Source: Nautilus pompilius
Lineage: Eukaryota > Mollusca > Cephalopoda > Nautilida > Nautilidae
Length of the DNA stretch: 64,000 bases
Direction of reading: 5' to 3'
Assembly (NCBI GenBank): GCA_018389105.1
Contig: JACATO010001684.1
Span: forward strand, 62,001-126,000
Below are positions 1 through 12,100 of this stretch, one piece after another; position 1 is the first letter of the stretch; the number at the start of each line of letters is the position of its first letter. Both the position numbers and the translations under genes were made by a program. Below the pieces are notes generated by a model. The model was not told the origin of the DNA. It searched no databases and saw only the letters and a list, made by a program, of their open reading frames with translations.

Positions 1-118
<118 letters not shown>

Positions 119-3020
119 AGTAGATTTGCTTTAAAGACAACTGAATTTCTGCCATTCATTTTGACAGATATAAATCTTTAACTCTAAACAATGATTAAGA
201 TTTCAGGGAATTTTATTAGTTGAAATGGACTTTAATTTGCCTGGATAAACAGATCACAAATTCCTACAGCCCTGAAGCAGTACCTGATGCTTTCACATTT
301 AAATGATATTTTATGTGGCAATCAACCGCAGTTAGCAGGTGCTTGGCAGAAATAATTAAAATGCATCAATAAAAACTGTTTCATGAATATCCAGTTTTAC
401 TCCCACCCCGGTAAAGATGGCCGCTGATGTTTTTCTCGCCAAAATGAGCACCAAAAATCATCCAGTGTATATTACAAATAAGTAATCAGCTAAAAATTGG
501 CAAATATAGTAATGATACTAAAACTTAGTAACTTGATTACGGATTGCTGCAGAGAAATAGTGGTTACGAGACGGAAAAACAGACTGCCTCATTGGGCGAC
601 AAAAATTTCTATAGTATCTACCAGATAGCCAGAGAGCTGTCTTATGTTACTGGGTTGCAAACATAAAGGTGACATGCGTAAGTCAAAAGATTTACATTGC
701 GCCTTCTCCAGCGTTGCTTACCGATAGAAATGCTACTTTTTCTCACCATTGGTTGCAGATTAAATTGCTTTTGAACAAGGTAAAAGAACTGAGCAGAAAA
801 TTTCAAGGGTAGGCTAAAGCCACGCATCATTTATTTGCTTTTAAAACGGTTAAATAGACTGATGATTAAAAATATCAACAAAACTTGCACTTTTAAATTG
901 CTTATATGTAGTTATAAATATATTTGAGATTTTTGTCTGCCTTTTCTTACCAGAAAACATTTTTTTTAAAATGTCCTTATCACGTGATGAAACTGAATGT
1001 TGAATGACTGTAGCCTTTTAATGATGTTTTGTTGTTGTCTCTTTTTTTGCGTATTTTATACGCACGGACTCGCTGAATGTGCGTATTGTACGTCAAAAGT
1101 GAGCATCGACTAAAATGGAATCTTTAAGCAATAAAGGATTCATGCAAAGGTCGGCTCAACTTAACCTTTTTCCCTGACTCGGGCATACCCGAGAATTTGT
1201 CCTGCAAGATTTTGTGATGATCGGACGTCACACGAACTAGAATGGTTCGTTCAGCTGAAGTATGAAAACAGAATATTAAGGAAGAGGAAGGCAGTTCGAG
1301 GAAAACCTAAGAGATGACAAGAGGAAAGCGGACTGGGAGCAAAGCAACAGCAGAGGGATACAGAAAATAGTCGAACGTGCTTCAATGCAAATCAATCCCG
1401 ATCGCTTCACGCAGACGACAAGAGCTCACCATGTAACAAAACCACCATGTTTAATGCTTTACAACACCGATTCGGTTCCATTCCGCGATGCTTTCTAAAA
1501 CAAGTTCCACTTTTTGTCTCAACGTTGGTTTTGAATTTCATTAACTTAAACCTCAAACATCAAACAGAAATGGCGTTTAAAAGAAATAGCCGCAGGTACC
1601 ACTCGGACCCAATGTGTCGTCGGGCGAGTTTTGGGGATAATCTTATCCATCAACAAAGTAGCCTGAGGCGGGGGGACACCGCACGAACTAGCGGATTTTT
1701 TGTACTAAGAAATCATGGGCATCTGTATTATATTATTTCCTCAGCGTTCTCTTCATTGCAACTTTGGAGAGATTTTGGTGGCGTTTTTAATGATTCCTAT
1801 TATACACAACAATTTGAGATGTCAAGGGTTTAATATTACACTTCATATGGATATCCTTGGATGGAGCTAGACCATATATGGCGGCCCGCATGCCTATTTT
1901 TTTTTTTGACGGGGATTTTATATAATATGAAATATTATCTTTACATGAGATGGGCGTATATTAGGGCCTTGTGTATTTGAAACTAATAAAAATAACAACG
2001 TATATTCACTTTAAATGCGTGAAAATAATAAGGCGGTTTTAATACCCACTGACATATTGTAAATCCAGAATCTTTTACTTCTATTTAAAGGGGAGGTAAC
2101 CCTGCGCCAGCGTCAATAAACGTTAAAGGGAAATATGAATTTGCATTATTTCTTTTTCATAGACATGTGTAAAATATATAGACGGTTTCCGTTTAAAATG
2201 ATTGCAGATACGTTTTAAATCAGTATTCTCGCACCGAAAGCTTTATAAATCGAGGTAGATAAATGTTTCGCTTGTTGGATGAACAGCAACCGAAAAAAAG
2301 GAAAATCAATTCGTTAGTTGGTTGAAATGAAATATACGGATGAATGTTCTATTGAATGAAAAAACAACAACAAGGACTACAAACAGAATAGCTTTGAAAT
2401 AAATATCTTTTCAATTTGTTCCTAAGTCCTACTTCACCCGCCCACGTCGGTCCTGACGAGGACGAGTGCTCGGAAGAAATCGTTTGATTGAAACTCTGAG
2501 CGCGAAGGACGAAATGCTGGCTAACGTAATGAGATTGCCCGCCTCGGTGTTCAGCCAGATCCTTTCACTTCGGAACCGCCTCATCGACCCCTTTGTCTCT
2601 CTCTCTAAACGTCAGAAAGAAAGAACTATAAAGGAAACACTAATAAAGTTAATGCTACCAACAAATTTCCTCCTTTATTGCGCCTTGTTCTTTTCTGATA
2701 AAAAGTAATGATAAATACTTTTAATTCGTTGTTTGCTCTGTCGCTCGGAAAAGGTTTTGAAGAGTTTTAACCTTCCTTTCTCTTGAGTTTTTTAAGCAAG
2801 GCAATCAACCGGAACTAGTCAATTAAAGAACTTTTGACTTGTTATGGTTTATATTTATTTATTTATTTTTGGACGCAACAATAACGTTTAATGGAGACAA
2901 GGAATAAATAGTTGATCAAATTAAACATTTCTTGTTTAAATAAAGGATGGGGAGAGAAATGCGGTAAAACCTGCATATGTGGCATTAAAGTGAAACAAGA
3001 AAAGATAACAAACAAAAACA
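119..3020. other. AT-rich DNA with no recognised gene
   Basis: I find no recognisable coding domain on either strand. Small hairpins are visible, such as GCGTAT/ATACGC near 1050 and CTCGGG-CATA-CCCGAG at about 1178-1193. The open frames here (for example 1447-1833 and 2466-2708) have no motif that I recognise and I treat them as chance. Confidence 0.7.
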
Positions 3021-3026
3021 AGCGGA

Positions 3027-3028
<2 letters not shown>

Positions 3029-3085
<57 letters not shown>

Positions 3086-3174
3086 AGAGGAGAGGACGTC
3101 AGTACAGAGAGATATGACCTACAGTCAGGACTAGAAGAGAGAGAGAGGGGGGGGGGGGGAGGGGAGAGAGAGAG
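3029..3174. repeat. GA-rich microsatellite with an embedded GACGTCAGTACAG monomer
   Basis: Long (GA)n with GGAGA interruptions and a G-run near 3150. Around 3096-3130 it contains a copy of the GACGTCAGTACAG core used in the arrays at 4.4 kb and 49.3 kb, followed by a more diverged copy. This suggests the monomer lives within and spreads with GA tracts. Confidence 0.9.
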
Positions 3175-3377
3175 GATATTGCTGATAGTTTTGTTTGAGG
3201 CTGATAAGGTCGTTAAAACTATAAATCATTCTCAACTGTCTTTTTTTCTAGCGTGTCGATATAAATCAAAGTTGCTAATGGAACTTTTCATTTTTTATAA
3301 CACACTGCATTCAGAAAATAACTTTAACAATCAACGAGACACAGAATAGTCTTTGCAGATATAGCAACAAGAAAGAA

Positions 3378-3446
3378 ACACACACACACACATTCTCTCT
3401 CTCTCTCTCTCTCTCCTCTCCTCTCTCCTCTCTCTCTCTCTCTCTC
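3378..3446. repeat. CA then CT microsatellite
   Basis: A short (CA)n followed by (CT)n with CCTCTC interruptions. It lies about 200 bp from the GA tract at 3029-3174 and is its reverse complement in composition, so the two tracts could pair as a stem. Confidence 0.9.
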
Positions 3447-4420
3447 ACTCACTCACAAATTATATAATAGGATGTATATTCTTAAAAAGTTCTACCCGTT
3501 AATTTAGTTTTTTTTTCGAGAAAAACTAACGAAAGCTGTTAGTTGGATAAGGCAAAATGGTCCGTTATATCTGTTAATTTTTCGGAACTAATTGATGGTT
3601 CTGTTAAATTGAAAAAAAAATATTTAAAAGAATAAATTAAACATTCTTAAGGTGCTAAAATCATTAATAATAATTCCTCTTGTGTCAAACTGAATGAACT
3701 AACCCCGTAACTTACGATACAACCCAAATCTATTCTCTTTTCTAATATTTTTAGATAAAAAAGAAGGAAAATCTACTTTTTTAAATGTTGAGTGAAATCT
3801 TTGTAAACAGTGAAGTAAAATTTCCTTGAGATACCACAAAGGCGTCGAAAAGAAATGGTGCTAACTCTCAATGTTGCATTTTTAATAACATTTAGAGACC
3901 ATCGAGAATAAATATAACCCAAAACGACTCAGTCATTCATCTGTCAGTCTTAGACTTACAGGAAAACTCTTCCAACCATTTATTCAAATTATAATTTTAC
4001 AAGCAGTTACTGAACCATTTTAAGACTCTTCTGGCCAGAGCAGCAGAAAACCGACTGTCCTAGAACCATCACAAGAATACGGATCATTTCAACGAATACA
4101 ATTTTGTTTCGCCCTTAATGACTGAGATGAAGAACCAAAAGGGCATCTTTATATGGCATTAACTATTTTTCATATTTAGTGAAATGTAAATAATACGTGG
4201 GTGACCTTGCTACTCACTTTCTGCGATGGCGTGAGTTTACTTCTTGCAACAGTTTTCGCCCCCCTACCCACTCATCCACCCCGATCAACATTACAGACGA
4301 GTACCAGGTGAAAACTAGGGGTTACGGAGGACAAGGTGGAGAATTGGCTATCTCAACTCATTACACCGTAGTTCAAAGGAAGTAATTCCTTATCAATCAC
4401 TTCTGCAAGTGGTCTTCCAT
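3447..4420. other. AT-rich spacer, nothing recognised
   Basis: I see no coding domain, RNA gene or element end in this stretch. Confidence 0.6.
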
Positions 4421-4423
4421 ATG

Positions 4424-4644
4424 AGAGAGAGAGAGATGACGTCAGTACAGAAAGAGATGACGTCAGTACAGAGAGAGAGAGAGAGATGACGTCAGTACAG
4501 AAAGAGATGACGTCAGTACAGAGAGAGAGATGACGTCAGTACAGAAAGAGATGACGTCAGTACAGAGAGAGATGACGTCAGTACAGAAAGAGATGACGTC
4601 AGTACAGAGAGAGATGACGTCAGTACAGAAAGAGATGACGTCAG

Positions 4645-4684
<40 letters not shown>
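4424..4684. repeat. 21-bp minisatellite carrying TGACGTCA palindromes, flanked by (GA)n
   Basis: The core GATGACGTCAGTACAG is repeated and joined by short GA spacers. The basic unit is 21 bp and alternates between a GAAAG and a GAGAG linker, giving a 42-bp two-unit period over much of the array. I count ten TGACGTCA octamers, starting at 4437, 4458, 4487, 4508, 4531, 4552, 4573, 4594, 4615 and 4636. Because 21 is divisible by three, both strands stay open: the plus strand reads as a heptad of the MTSVQRE/MTSVQKE type and the minus strand as CTDVISF/CTDVISL. I regard these frames as a by-product of the repeat, not a gene. TGACGTCA is the classic CRE (CREB/ATF) site. Confidence 0.95.
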
Positions 4685-4685
<1 letters not shown>

Positions 4686-4686
<1 letters not shown>

Positions 4687-6998
4687 CCCACATGAAGGTG
4701 TTTTTTTTTCCGTCTGGTGGTACTTTAAAAATCTAGCTTGGTGCAGAGGGAAGCTTGGTCAAAAAATCATCTTTACCTGGTGCTTAATCACCGCGTTGAA
4801 GTTTCAAAACACCGTCTTTACTCGCTATTTGCATTAAGCTTATTACCCGCCCTGCTTACGGTTGCATAAAGATGGCTGTTAGTTCCTTACGATGGCCGTT
4901 AAAGAAAACTGCAGATAACTTGATGTGGCTGATTCCACTCGACGAGGAACTCTTCTAGCTAAATCACTGCCGAGGTAACAAACGCTTTTAATTTTTGCAC
5001 TTTTCTTGGTTAGTTTGGAGGCAGGAATTTAAAACGGTTTTATTAAATTATTTCGCTTTGCTGAACCAAACAAACAGTTAGTGTTTGGAAGTTGTCCGCA
5101 CTGATAACTTTCCCTTTTAGTGTAACGCCGCTATCTGTCTGCAAGACGTGAGTTCAATCAATGTAGCCAGTCCTTACTGTATCAGTGACCAGGGCGTCGC
5201 CGTGCTGGCCTGTATGAAAAGGTTGCATGCCGTTCAAGTAAAACCAGTGTTAATCAAATTAAAGCGGTTGAACAAAAATCTTATTAAGGAGAAAAGACGA
5301 TAAAAGAGGATTGCACGCCTAATGCTTCGAGAATGTGAATAGACCGGGGTAGTCGGAGCAGCTTCCGCCTTCGCTGCTAACAACAAAAGGGGTATCTTTT
5401 ACTGCTATACCTATATCTTGAATTTATCGATCCCAGCTCGCTCAGTCGGTGATGGAAAATCCGAAGAGTACTATCCTGTCCGTTTATAGAGCCTTTGATA
5501 GAACCTAACAGCGTTTACGGCGTCAGACGAACTGGTACAATGAACCTGAGATTGGTTAGGATATAAACTCTGAGCGTTATCGCAGAACTTAGCAACCACG
5601 CCAAAGATATCTATTATCGAAGACTGTTAAGTCGTTTAGATCGAAAGTAATGGAACATACCCGCTATTATTTCCTTCGCCAGGCGATCCGAAATAAAAGA
5701 CTAGAAGAGAAGTATTTACTTTTAGAGTCTTTTCTTTCGCCTGATGGGAGTCTTGAAAAGAACCCGGATGTGACCGAATTTCATTTCTGAGACTGAAAAC
5801 TTAAATTATTTATGCTGTTTGACTTTATTCTTCGGCCTCGGCTCTAAGGAGACTTTGGCGTCGAATGATTTTGAAAGTAAGTCCACGTCAGCTCCTTGTC
5901 AGACAATTCCTCGAGTGGCGGTGGAAATGTTTTAGTTATTTACACTCTAAGCTTAAATAACCAATCCATTAATACGAAACAAAGTAAGGCGATCAATTCC
6001 CGCCTCCGGGCTCTTTTTTGTCCGATCTCTTATTAAGAAACCATTAAAATGACTTTTATCACTTTTTGTATTAAAGTCAAGTTATGTTTTAAGGTAAAAT
6101 GTATCAGTAAAAAAATTGTTATTCCATGTACTTCCAAGCTGTAAACGTCGGAAAACGTTTGTCATTCTATTAAAGGGCAAGTTCTGAGTGAAATTAAAGT
6201 GTAAATTAGACAAAAAGCCAAGTTCCCTTTAACTACTATCACCATACAGCTGTATTTGTCGATTTATCTTTCTATATAAAAGTGGCTAGAATAAAGTCTT
6301 TAAGGGCGTAGAAAAGATTAAAAACTGAGGGCTTAACAAGAGAGACTCTAACTGGTCAACAAAAGAATTTATTATTAAACGCTCCCTTAATGAAGATGGA
6401 GAGACATAGGAATACAGGTAGTTTGTTTTAACGTGGAGTAGAGTGGCTTATCGCCTGTTACACCGGCCCCTTAACGTAGGACTCGACCCGGAACACTAGC
6501 CGTGCGAAATGTAGTGGGGGACAAAGAAAACAAACAAACAAACTATTCTATTGGTTTATCTCAGTTAATTCTTATCGTGGACATTCTTGTTTTTCTTAAC
6601 TTTCGGTTAAATCACTACTAACTGTACGTAGGACAAAATCTGATGATCTCCCTTTAGTTAAAAGTACATATACTCCCGACGCTAGGTTCAGTCCACTTCA
6701 TATATAACATGGTCGAAAATACTCACATGTTTAAACTTTATTAGTAATATGCTTGCTTTGGAAACATACTTTCGCGTTGGAAACACTTCTGAATTTCCGA
6801 AAAGCTTGTGAGCTGGATCGATATCGCGCATAGCACTCTCTTGCTCATCGAGTTACGGTTGCAGTTTCGTTTCCCGTGTAAGGTGTCTAACCGGTTTAAG
6901 TTATCTCCTATACCTGCCTGCCTCTCATTCAAGCAGGTCTTTTTTGTTATCCTTCTGTAGATTATCCCCCCCTCCGATGAATACCTGGGTAATTTAAG
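4686..6998. other. Unique-looking DNA without recognised genes
   Basis: No coding domain was recognised on either strand. The part from about 5100 to 5950 is less AT-rich than its surroundings but has no long open frame and no motif that I can name. Confidence 0.6.
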
Positions 6999-7020
6999 AT
7001 ATATATATATATATATATAT
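6999..7020. repeat. (AT)n microsatellite
   Basis: About eleven AT dinucleotides in a row. Confidence 0.95.
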
Positions 7021-7219
7021 GTAGCACGTAATAAAGATACTTTAGGTAGATACGATTAGTATCCGTACAATAGTGCCGTTACTTCGTGAAGATAACCTCT
7101 AGACGTTAAATGATGAACTGGAAACCTATGTTTATAAAATACAAATACTTTTTTCTGGCCATCTGAAGAAGATTTTTTCCGTATTTAAATGTTCCAAGAT
7201 CGTTTTAGTCATATCGAAC

Positions 7220-7880
7220 AAGCCAGAACGCCACAATTCGTTTTTAGCTTTCTCTTTTATTATTTTTTTTGGTCAGGTCTGTCCTCGCACTGTACATCTA
7301 TTTGCTATCGATTTTCCCACGATTCGCTTTCAGACCATTTTCAGCCGGCCCGTTGCTGCTACCCCCATCTGGCCCCACTTTGATTCCGTTCATGTATCTG
7401 CTTTTCCTCCTTTGTCCCCAGCACTCGCCTGTTCAGCCACAAGCTGCCTTACCTCTGCTCTTTCCGCACCATTTCTCTCTTCTTTTTTTTTTTTTTCCTG
7501 TTTCAAATAGTAGGGCCACAACCTTGTTTATTTCAGGCTCTTCCTGTTTCTTCTTGCGCGAGCTTCTCTTCTGATGGTCCGCACGTGTGCCTAAAAGGCT
7601 TCTTCGTGTTTTTGCGGATCGACAGCAGCCGTGATTTGAAACAACATCGTTCTTCAGCCACCCCGAGACATTTCTTTAATCTTCAGCCCGTGTACCGAGA
7701 TGCCTGACGATGTAGTTCTTCTTGTTTTATTTTCCAGATACTTCCCAGAATCGTATACTATTCCTTTCATCTCTACAATATTCTATTCGACATCCACATT
7801 CATATTTTGCATTGCAATTGCCTCACTTCTCTAGCTCTCTGCCAATTTGTATCATTCCATTTGGGTATTTTATCTGTTTT
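7220..7880. other. Pyrimidine-skewed tract
   Basis: Over roughly 650 bp the plus strand is strongly enriched in C and T (repeated TTTC, CCTC and TCTT words and a T-run near 7484-7497), with few purine runs. This opens overlapping plus-strand frames rich in F, L, S and P at 7189-7383 and 7269-7574. They look like composition artefacts, because both frames stay open together and neither has a domain. It may be an old polypyrimidine expansion. Confidence 0.6.
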
Positions 7881-8327
7881 CCTTTATTTACCCTACCTGA
7901 TTAGACTTACTTAATGTAGGTACGTTTTCTTAAACATTTTCAATGTGAGGTATTTGCCACATCCATATGTCCAGCTAAGTGATTAAGGTGTGCTGGTTAA
8001 AGATGTCAGATAATTTAAAAGGCTCACTGACAGCGAATTATGTGCCTAGCAGGGAAGATAATTTAATTTCAAACACAAAGAATACGGTGCCTTGATGCCA
8101 AAGCTTAATAACAAGGGAAAAGTTAGAAAACAAAACTGATTTTTCTCCAGAAATTATTTCGCTGTGCAAAGTTTCCCGATTCAGTGCCTTGCTGGCAATG
8201 TCAACCGCACTCGAGATAAGTTATATAATTATACTTGGGTGGGTGACGGCACGAGATCTACGGAACTGTTATGCCTGGTTCCAATTTGACACTCTGCCAG
8301 ATTTTTTTTTTTCTTCCCTTCTCTCAG

Positions 8328-8769
8328 GGCAGCGCTCGGGAAAAGGTGCTTATCGCCAAGTCCATCCCAGGGCGCATAACGGGAACAGCAGATAGAAAGG
8401 CATACCCTACCGTGTTACTGCAGTGTGAGAAGACCAACCCGGTCACGTTATACTTCTGTCCGGACTGCGGGGTTTATTCTGGTCACGGACTAAAACCCCG
8501 TTTGACGGCGAGAGCGGCGTACAGAAAAAAACGCGTTGTAGCTCCCATGAAAAAAAAAAAAAAAAAAACAGATAAAAGAGGATGGAAAGGTCAGGTTTTT
8601 AGATGCTTTCTTCCACAAAAATGCAACTAGATCGACAGATAAGGAGCAGCCTTCTCCAGAAACTTCAGATAACGAAGTGGGGACAGACGCTCAAATGCCA
8701 TCCGCCCTGGAAGAAACAGGATCTGAGTCGCCTGACGACAACGAATTTGAGTGCGGCAGACGAACATGA
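8328..8769 (+). pseudogene. Unrecognised protein-like island, broken at a poly-A run
   Basis: A polypyrimidine tract ending in TCTCAG (8321-8327) looks like a splice acceptor. After it the frame GSAREKVLIAKSIPGR continues with a C-x10-C-x2-C-x5-H pattern (cysteine followed by YFCPDCGVYSGH) and a basic stretch up to a 19-base A run (8550-8568). In that frame translation stops near 8630. The frame shifted by one base is open from the A run to 8769 and is acidic and disordered-looking (S, E, D, P-rich, with PSPETSDNE). A one-base difference in A-run length would make the two parts continuous, about 147 residues. I do not recognise the family. It may be a terminal exon, a decayed gene, a domesticated element or chance. 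The Cys/His spacing hints at metal binding, but that is inference. Confidence 0.3.
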
Positions 8770-9229
8770 TAAGGTCCAGGAAGTAGGTACCCAGTTTGGC
8801 AGTTTTGTCTTTCTTTGGCATTATATGTTTGGGCTCAGACTTTAGATATAACCGTCTCCGGGTGAATGACTGTTCTGCTTTAATGAGGATAAGGTACAAA
8901 ATTTACTTCCTCTCAATCTTACATGAACCAAATACAAGTCGCATTCTGATGTCTTTTACGCGATTTAGATCTTTAAAAATAACATAAGCGTTTCCTGCTT
9001 GCAGGAAGTCCATCTTAAAAGTTAATAAAAGATAAGCACTAAATTCTACCCAGTGGAATGGAAAGAAGCTCTTTAGTCTAGACACCACTGGACAATGACG
9101 AGGTGAAGTACAGTTTTATCTGCTGTTACAGCGATAGCATTTGATGAATAATCTTAGCTAGCTAAAGTTAGCGGACCAAACACAAGTGCTCGCGGCCTCG
9201 ATCTATGCTTCTAACATTCCGAGAGAGCT
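8770..9229. other. Spacer before the LINE, nothing recognised
   Basis: Short overlapping frames exist on both strands, without recognisable domains. The 5' part of the LINE that follows may extend into this stretch in a form too decayed to read. Confidence 0.5.
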
Positions 9230-12100
9230 CTTGAGTTTCTCAATCACCTCAAACGAGTCTCAGAAGAAGAATTAAAGTTGCACTCTGAAGATGGTATATA
9301 TGTGATAGGTGGTTTTAATTGTAATCCAGATCATGAGATAGATAGGTGAGAATCGACCACTAAGCATAGGTGGGGGGGACATCTGTGCGGATCGAAGCAG
9401 TTGCAAAACTTGTGCTTGAAGTTAGATTTGGTAGACGCCTTTAAGACTAAATTCTTTCGGAATAGATCGTACGTGTACTACTCAGATTTACTTAGGGTAT
9501 CGACGGACAAAGTGTGTGCATTAGCACTAAACTATTACTATCCACTAGGATGTAGTTCACAAGGCTGTCTCCTGGAGCGACCACTTTACAGTAAAGGTTA
9601 GTTTTAACGGTAAAGTAGAGGCAAAATGCCCAGGCGGGTGGAAGTTGAATCTCACAGTCTTGGCCGAGTTAGAGTAAGTAGATTGCATCAGAGACTTCTG
9701 GAAAGAAAACTCGACAAATAGGTTTACTAATTTACAAGAATGGTGAGACATAGGTAAACAAAAACTGAAGCAAATTGGCATCGAATACTGACAGATAAAG
9801 GTGTTTATCCAAGTTAAGGAATCTGGTCTAAAGCGTAATCTTTAACTCGAATTTAATCAGACGGTCTTATGTTCTCCAAATTCAGATAGAATTTATGCTA
9901 TAACAAAGAGCTAATGGAAATAAATTTGAAACAAGTAGAAGGTGCTAGAATTACGTCCAGAGCCCAGGCTATCAAAAACGTAGGATGTATAAAGGTCTTT
10001 TTTAAATTATAAAAGGCTAGATCGGCAGGTAAAATAATGGCTAGTCTATAAACTAAAGACAGTCGCATCGTCGCTAACGTTGAGGACATCGTTAGAACCA
10101 AGTTAAGTGTTATAAAAAGTTGTTCAGCAGTCTAGAGACTTGTCTTGAAGAGTTTAGAGAGTAAACTTTATAAACCCTAGATACTGAGCTCTGTAAAAGA
10201 GCACTAAACATTGACAAAATTAAAGACGTCATCAGGGCATTCAGTAAGTTCACGTTCTCGGGGAGCGGCGGCCTCATGCCGGAGTTTTATAAAGGGTTCG
10301 GATAGATTATAGCTAGCGACCTAACGACGAAGGCTGATAGTACGTTCGAACAACTTGCTCTCTCACGCAGCCAGCGCAGTGCCACGGCTACTCTATTGCA
10401 TAAGAAAAGTGATCGCGCCTGTCTGGATAACTGGGGACCTATTATTCCCTTAAACTACGATTATAAACTGATTGCTAAAGCGTTAGCGAACAGGCTAACG
10501 AATGTCATGAACAAGATCATAACTTAGTCCAGACCTACTCAGCTCGAAACTGATCTATTTTAGACTCTCTCCAAATGATCACAGAAATACCGCATAAGGT
10601 AGACACCGAAAACCCTGAAGCAGTTCTGCTAATCACCGATCAATCTAAAGCTTTCAATAGGGTAGAATAGAATCTTTTATTCAGGAAACTAAAACAGTAT
10701 GACTTGTAGAATGACTTCGTATGATATTTTAAATCATGATACACGGATATCCAGACAAAAATTAAGTCATAATGGCTTTGCGTCGGCTTTCTTTAAACCC
10801 ACCAGAGGAATACGACAGAGATGCCCCTTTTCAGCGCCTTACTATACGCACTGATAGTAAAGTAACTGTCTTGCACGGTTCGTTAGAAGAAAACCTATAG
10901 AAATTCCGATAACCGATAAATTAGAAATTAAAATAATACAGTGTGTTGACGAAAGTACAATCACACCACGAGACCAGCGGAGCGTGGAGGTTGTATTTTC
11001 TTCGCTCGAGGTCTACGAGAGCGCACATGGTACTAGAGTTAATCACTTCAAACAAAACGGAAGGAGAACGCTTGTGATCTCTGCAGGAGTCAATACCTTC
11101 TCTAAAAACTATGGAATTAGGTAGGCTTAGGACAAGATAAAAATCTTGAGTTTATTTTTATCCCTAAATAGAAGCATAACATAGACAAGGAGAACTGTCG
11201 ATATAGAACAGAAACTGAAAGGTTGGAAAACCCATAAACGTAGGTTTGTAGATAAGGAAACAATAGTCAGTAGCGTAGTTATCCCCCCTGTTATGGTATA
11301 AGTGCACGGTGGTAGAGAAGCCAGAATCAGTGCACATTTCAGTAGAAAGAAACGTGATAGACTTTGTGTGGCAAGAACGCAAGCATCTAGTAAATGAACA
11401 GATAGTCCAGCTTCCTCGTGACTTGGGAGGGTTAAACATAGCAAACATTGCCCGCAAACTAATGGCCCAAACGTTAAAAGCTACACTATTGGTAAAAGGA
11501 TCTAGAGTGCAGTAGCAGAAAAATAGCAAATAATTTTCGTGTAGCAAATAGCTAAGGCGTGTAATAGAGACAATGGGATCGTTATACTACGTAGTCAAGT
11601 ATATCAAATAAATATTAAAATTTTAGTAAATACCATTAGGATAGTTTAACAGTATGGAATACGAGATCAAGAACCCTTATCGGAAACTACGCGTCTCATT
11701 GTTTGCAGGAGAAAGCAAAGTGGAAACCAGTCCAACTTTTAGTTCAACGAATAAACAGTCGGTAGCGCAGACTTCATCTGTACAGGGGCAATTTTGGATT
11801 CACTCCCTACGGTAAGAAAAAGTATCGCTTTTCGATCTTTCTGGCCTTCAGTGCTCAGCAGGTTGTCGTAGTCACAGATCAATACTTCCAGTCAAGTTTT
11901 CGGACAGCTAACACTATCGGCCACCTGAACGGTGAGGACTTATATTAACACATTTAAGTATTTTAATTAACGGCCTGTACGTCGGATCCGTCGCTAACAA
12001 ACTTCTTTTCAGAAGCAGTCTAAGGCATTCGTGAGCCTTGTCTCTAAGTAACTTATCGGCCAGTCAGGCAGCGGCTCTGTATTAACTGTCAAGTAACTTA
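9230..12100 (+). mobile_element. Degenerate Tx1-like (L1-group) non-LTR retrotransposon, ORF2 remains
   Basis: Translating all three plus frames piecewise recovers the parts of a LINE ORF2 in the right order. The apurinic-type endonuclease signature reads VIGGFNCNPDHEIDR at 9302-9346 (family form GGDFNC...DR). It is followed by DLVDAF (about 9427-9444) and a DHFTVK...WKLNL region near 9580-9650. Reverse transcriptase blocks follow: FSGSGGLMPEFYKGF (about 10250-10300), DNWGPIIPLNYDYKLIAKAL with ANRLTNVMNKII (about 10425-10525), LLITDQSKAFNRV (about 10627-10665, family D-x-x-K-A-F-D) and RGIRQRCP (about 10805-10830). The catalytic YADD box appears decayed to CVDE near 10938. The C-terminal part, including FVWQERKHLVN and PRDLGGLNIANIA (about 11360-11450), matches the W-H-V/LP--GG-G region typical of Tx1/L1. 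Many stops and frameshifts make it inactive. I saw no poly-A tail or target-site duplication, so both ends are approximate. Confidence 0.9.

Noticed and set aside
2912..3349. 145-codon plus-strand frame
   Set aside because: Its core is translated (GA)n giving RE/ER repeats; the flanks have no recognisable domain.
4463..4736. Open frames on both strands reading as heptad repeats (MTSVQRE and CTDVISF types)
   Set aside because: They follow directly from a 21-bp tandem repeat, are open on both strands at once, and lack any non-repeat domain.
7189..7574. Hydrophobic frames that might suggest a membrane protein
   Set aside because: They arise from a pyrimidine-rich strand; both overlapping frames look alike and lack defined helices or a domain.
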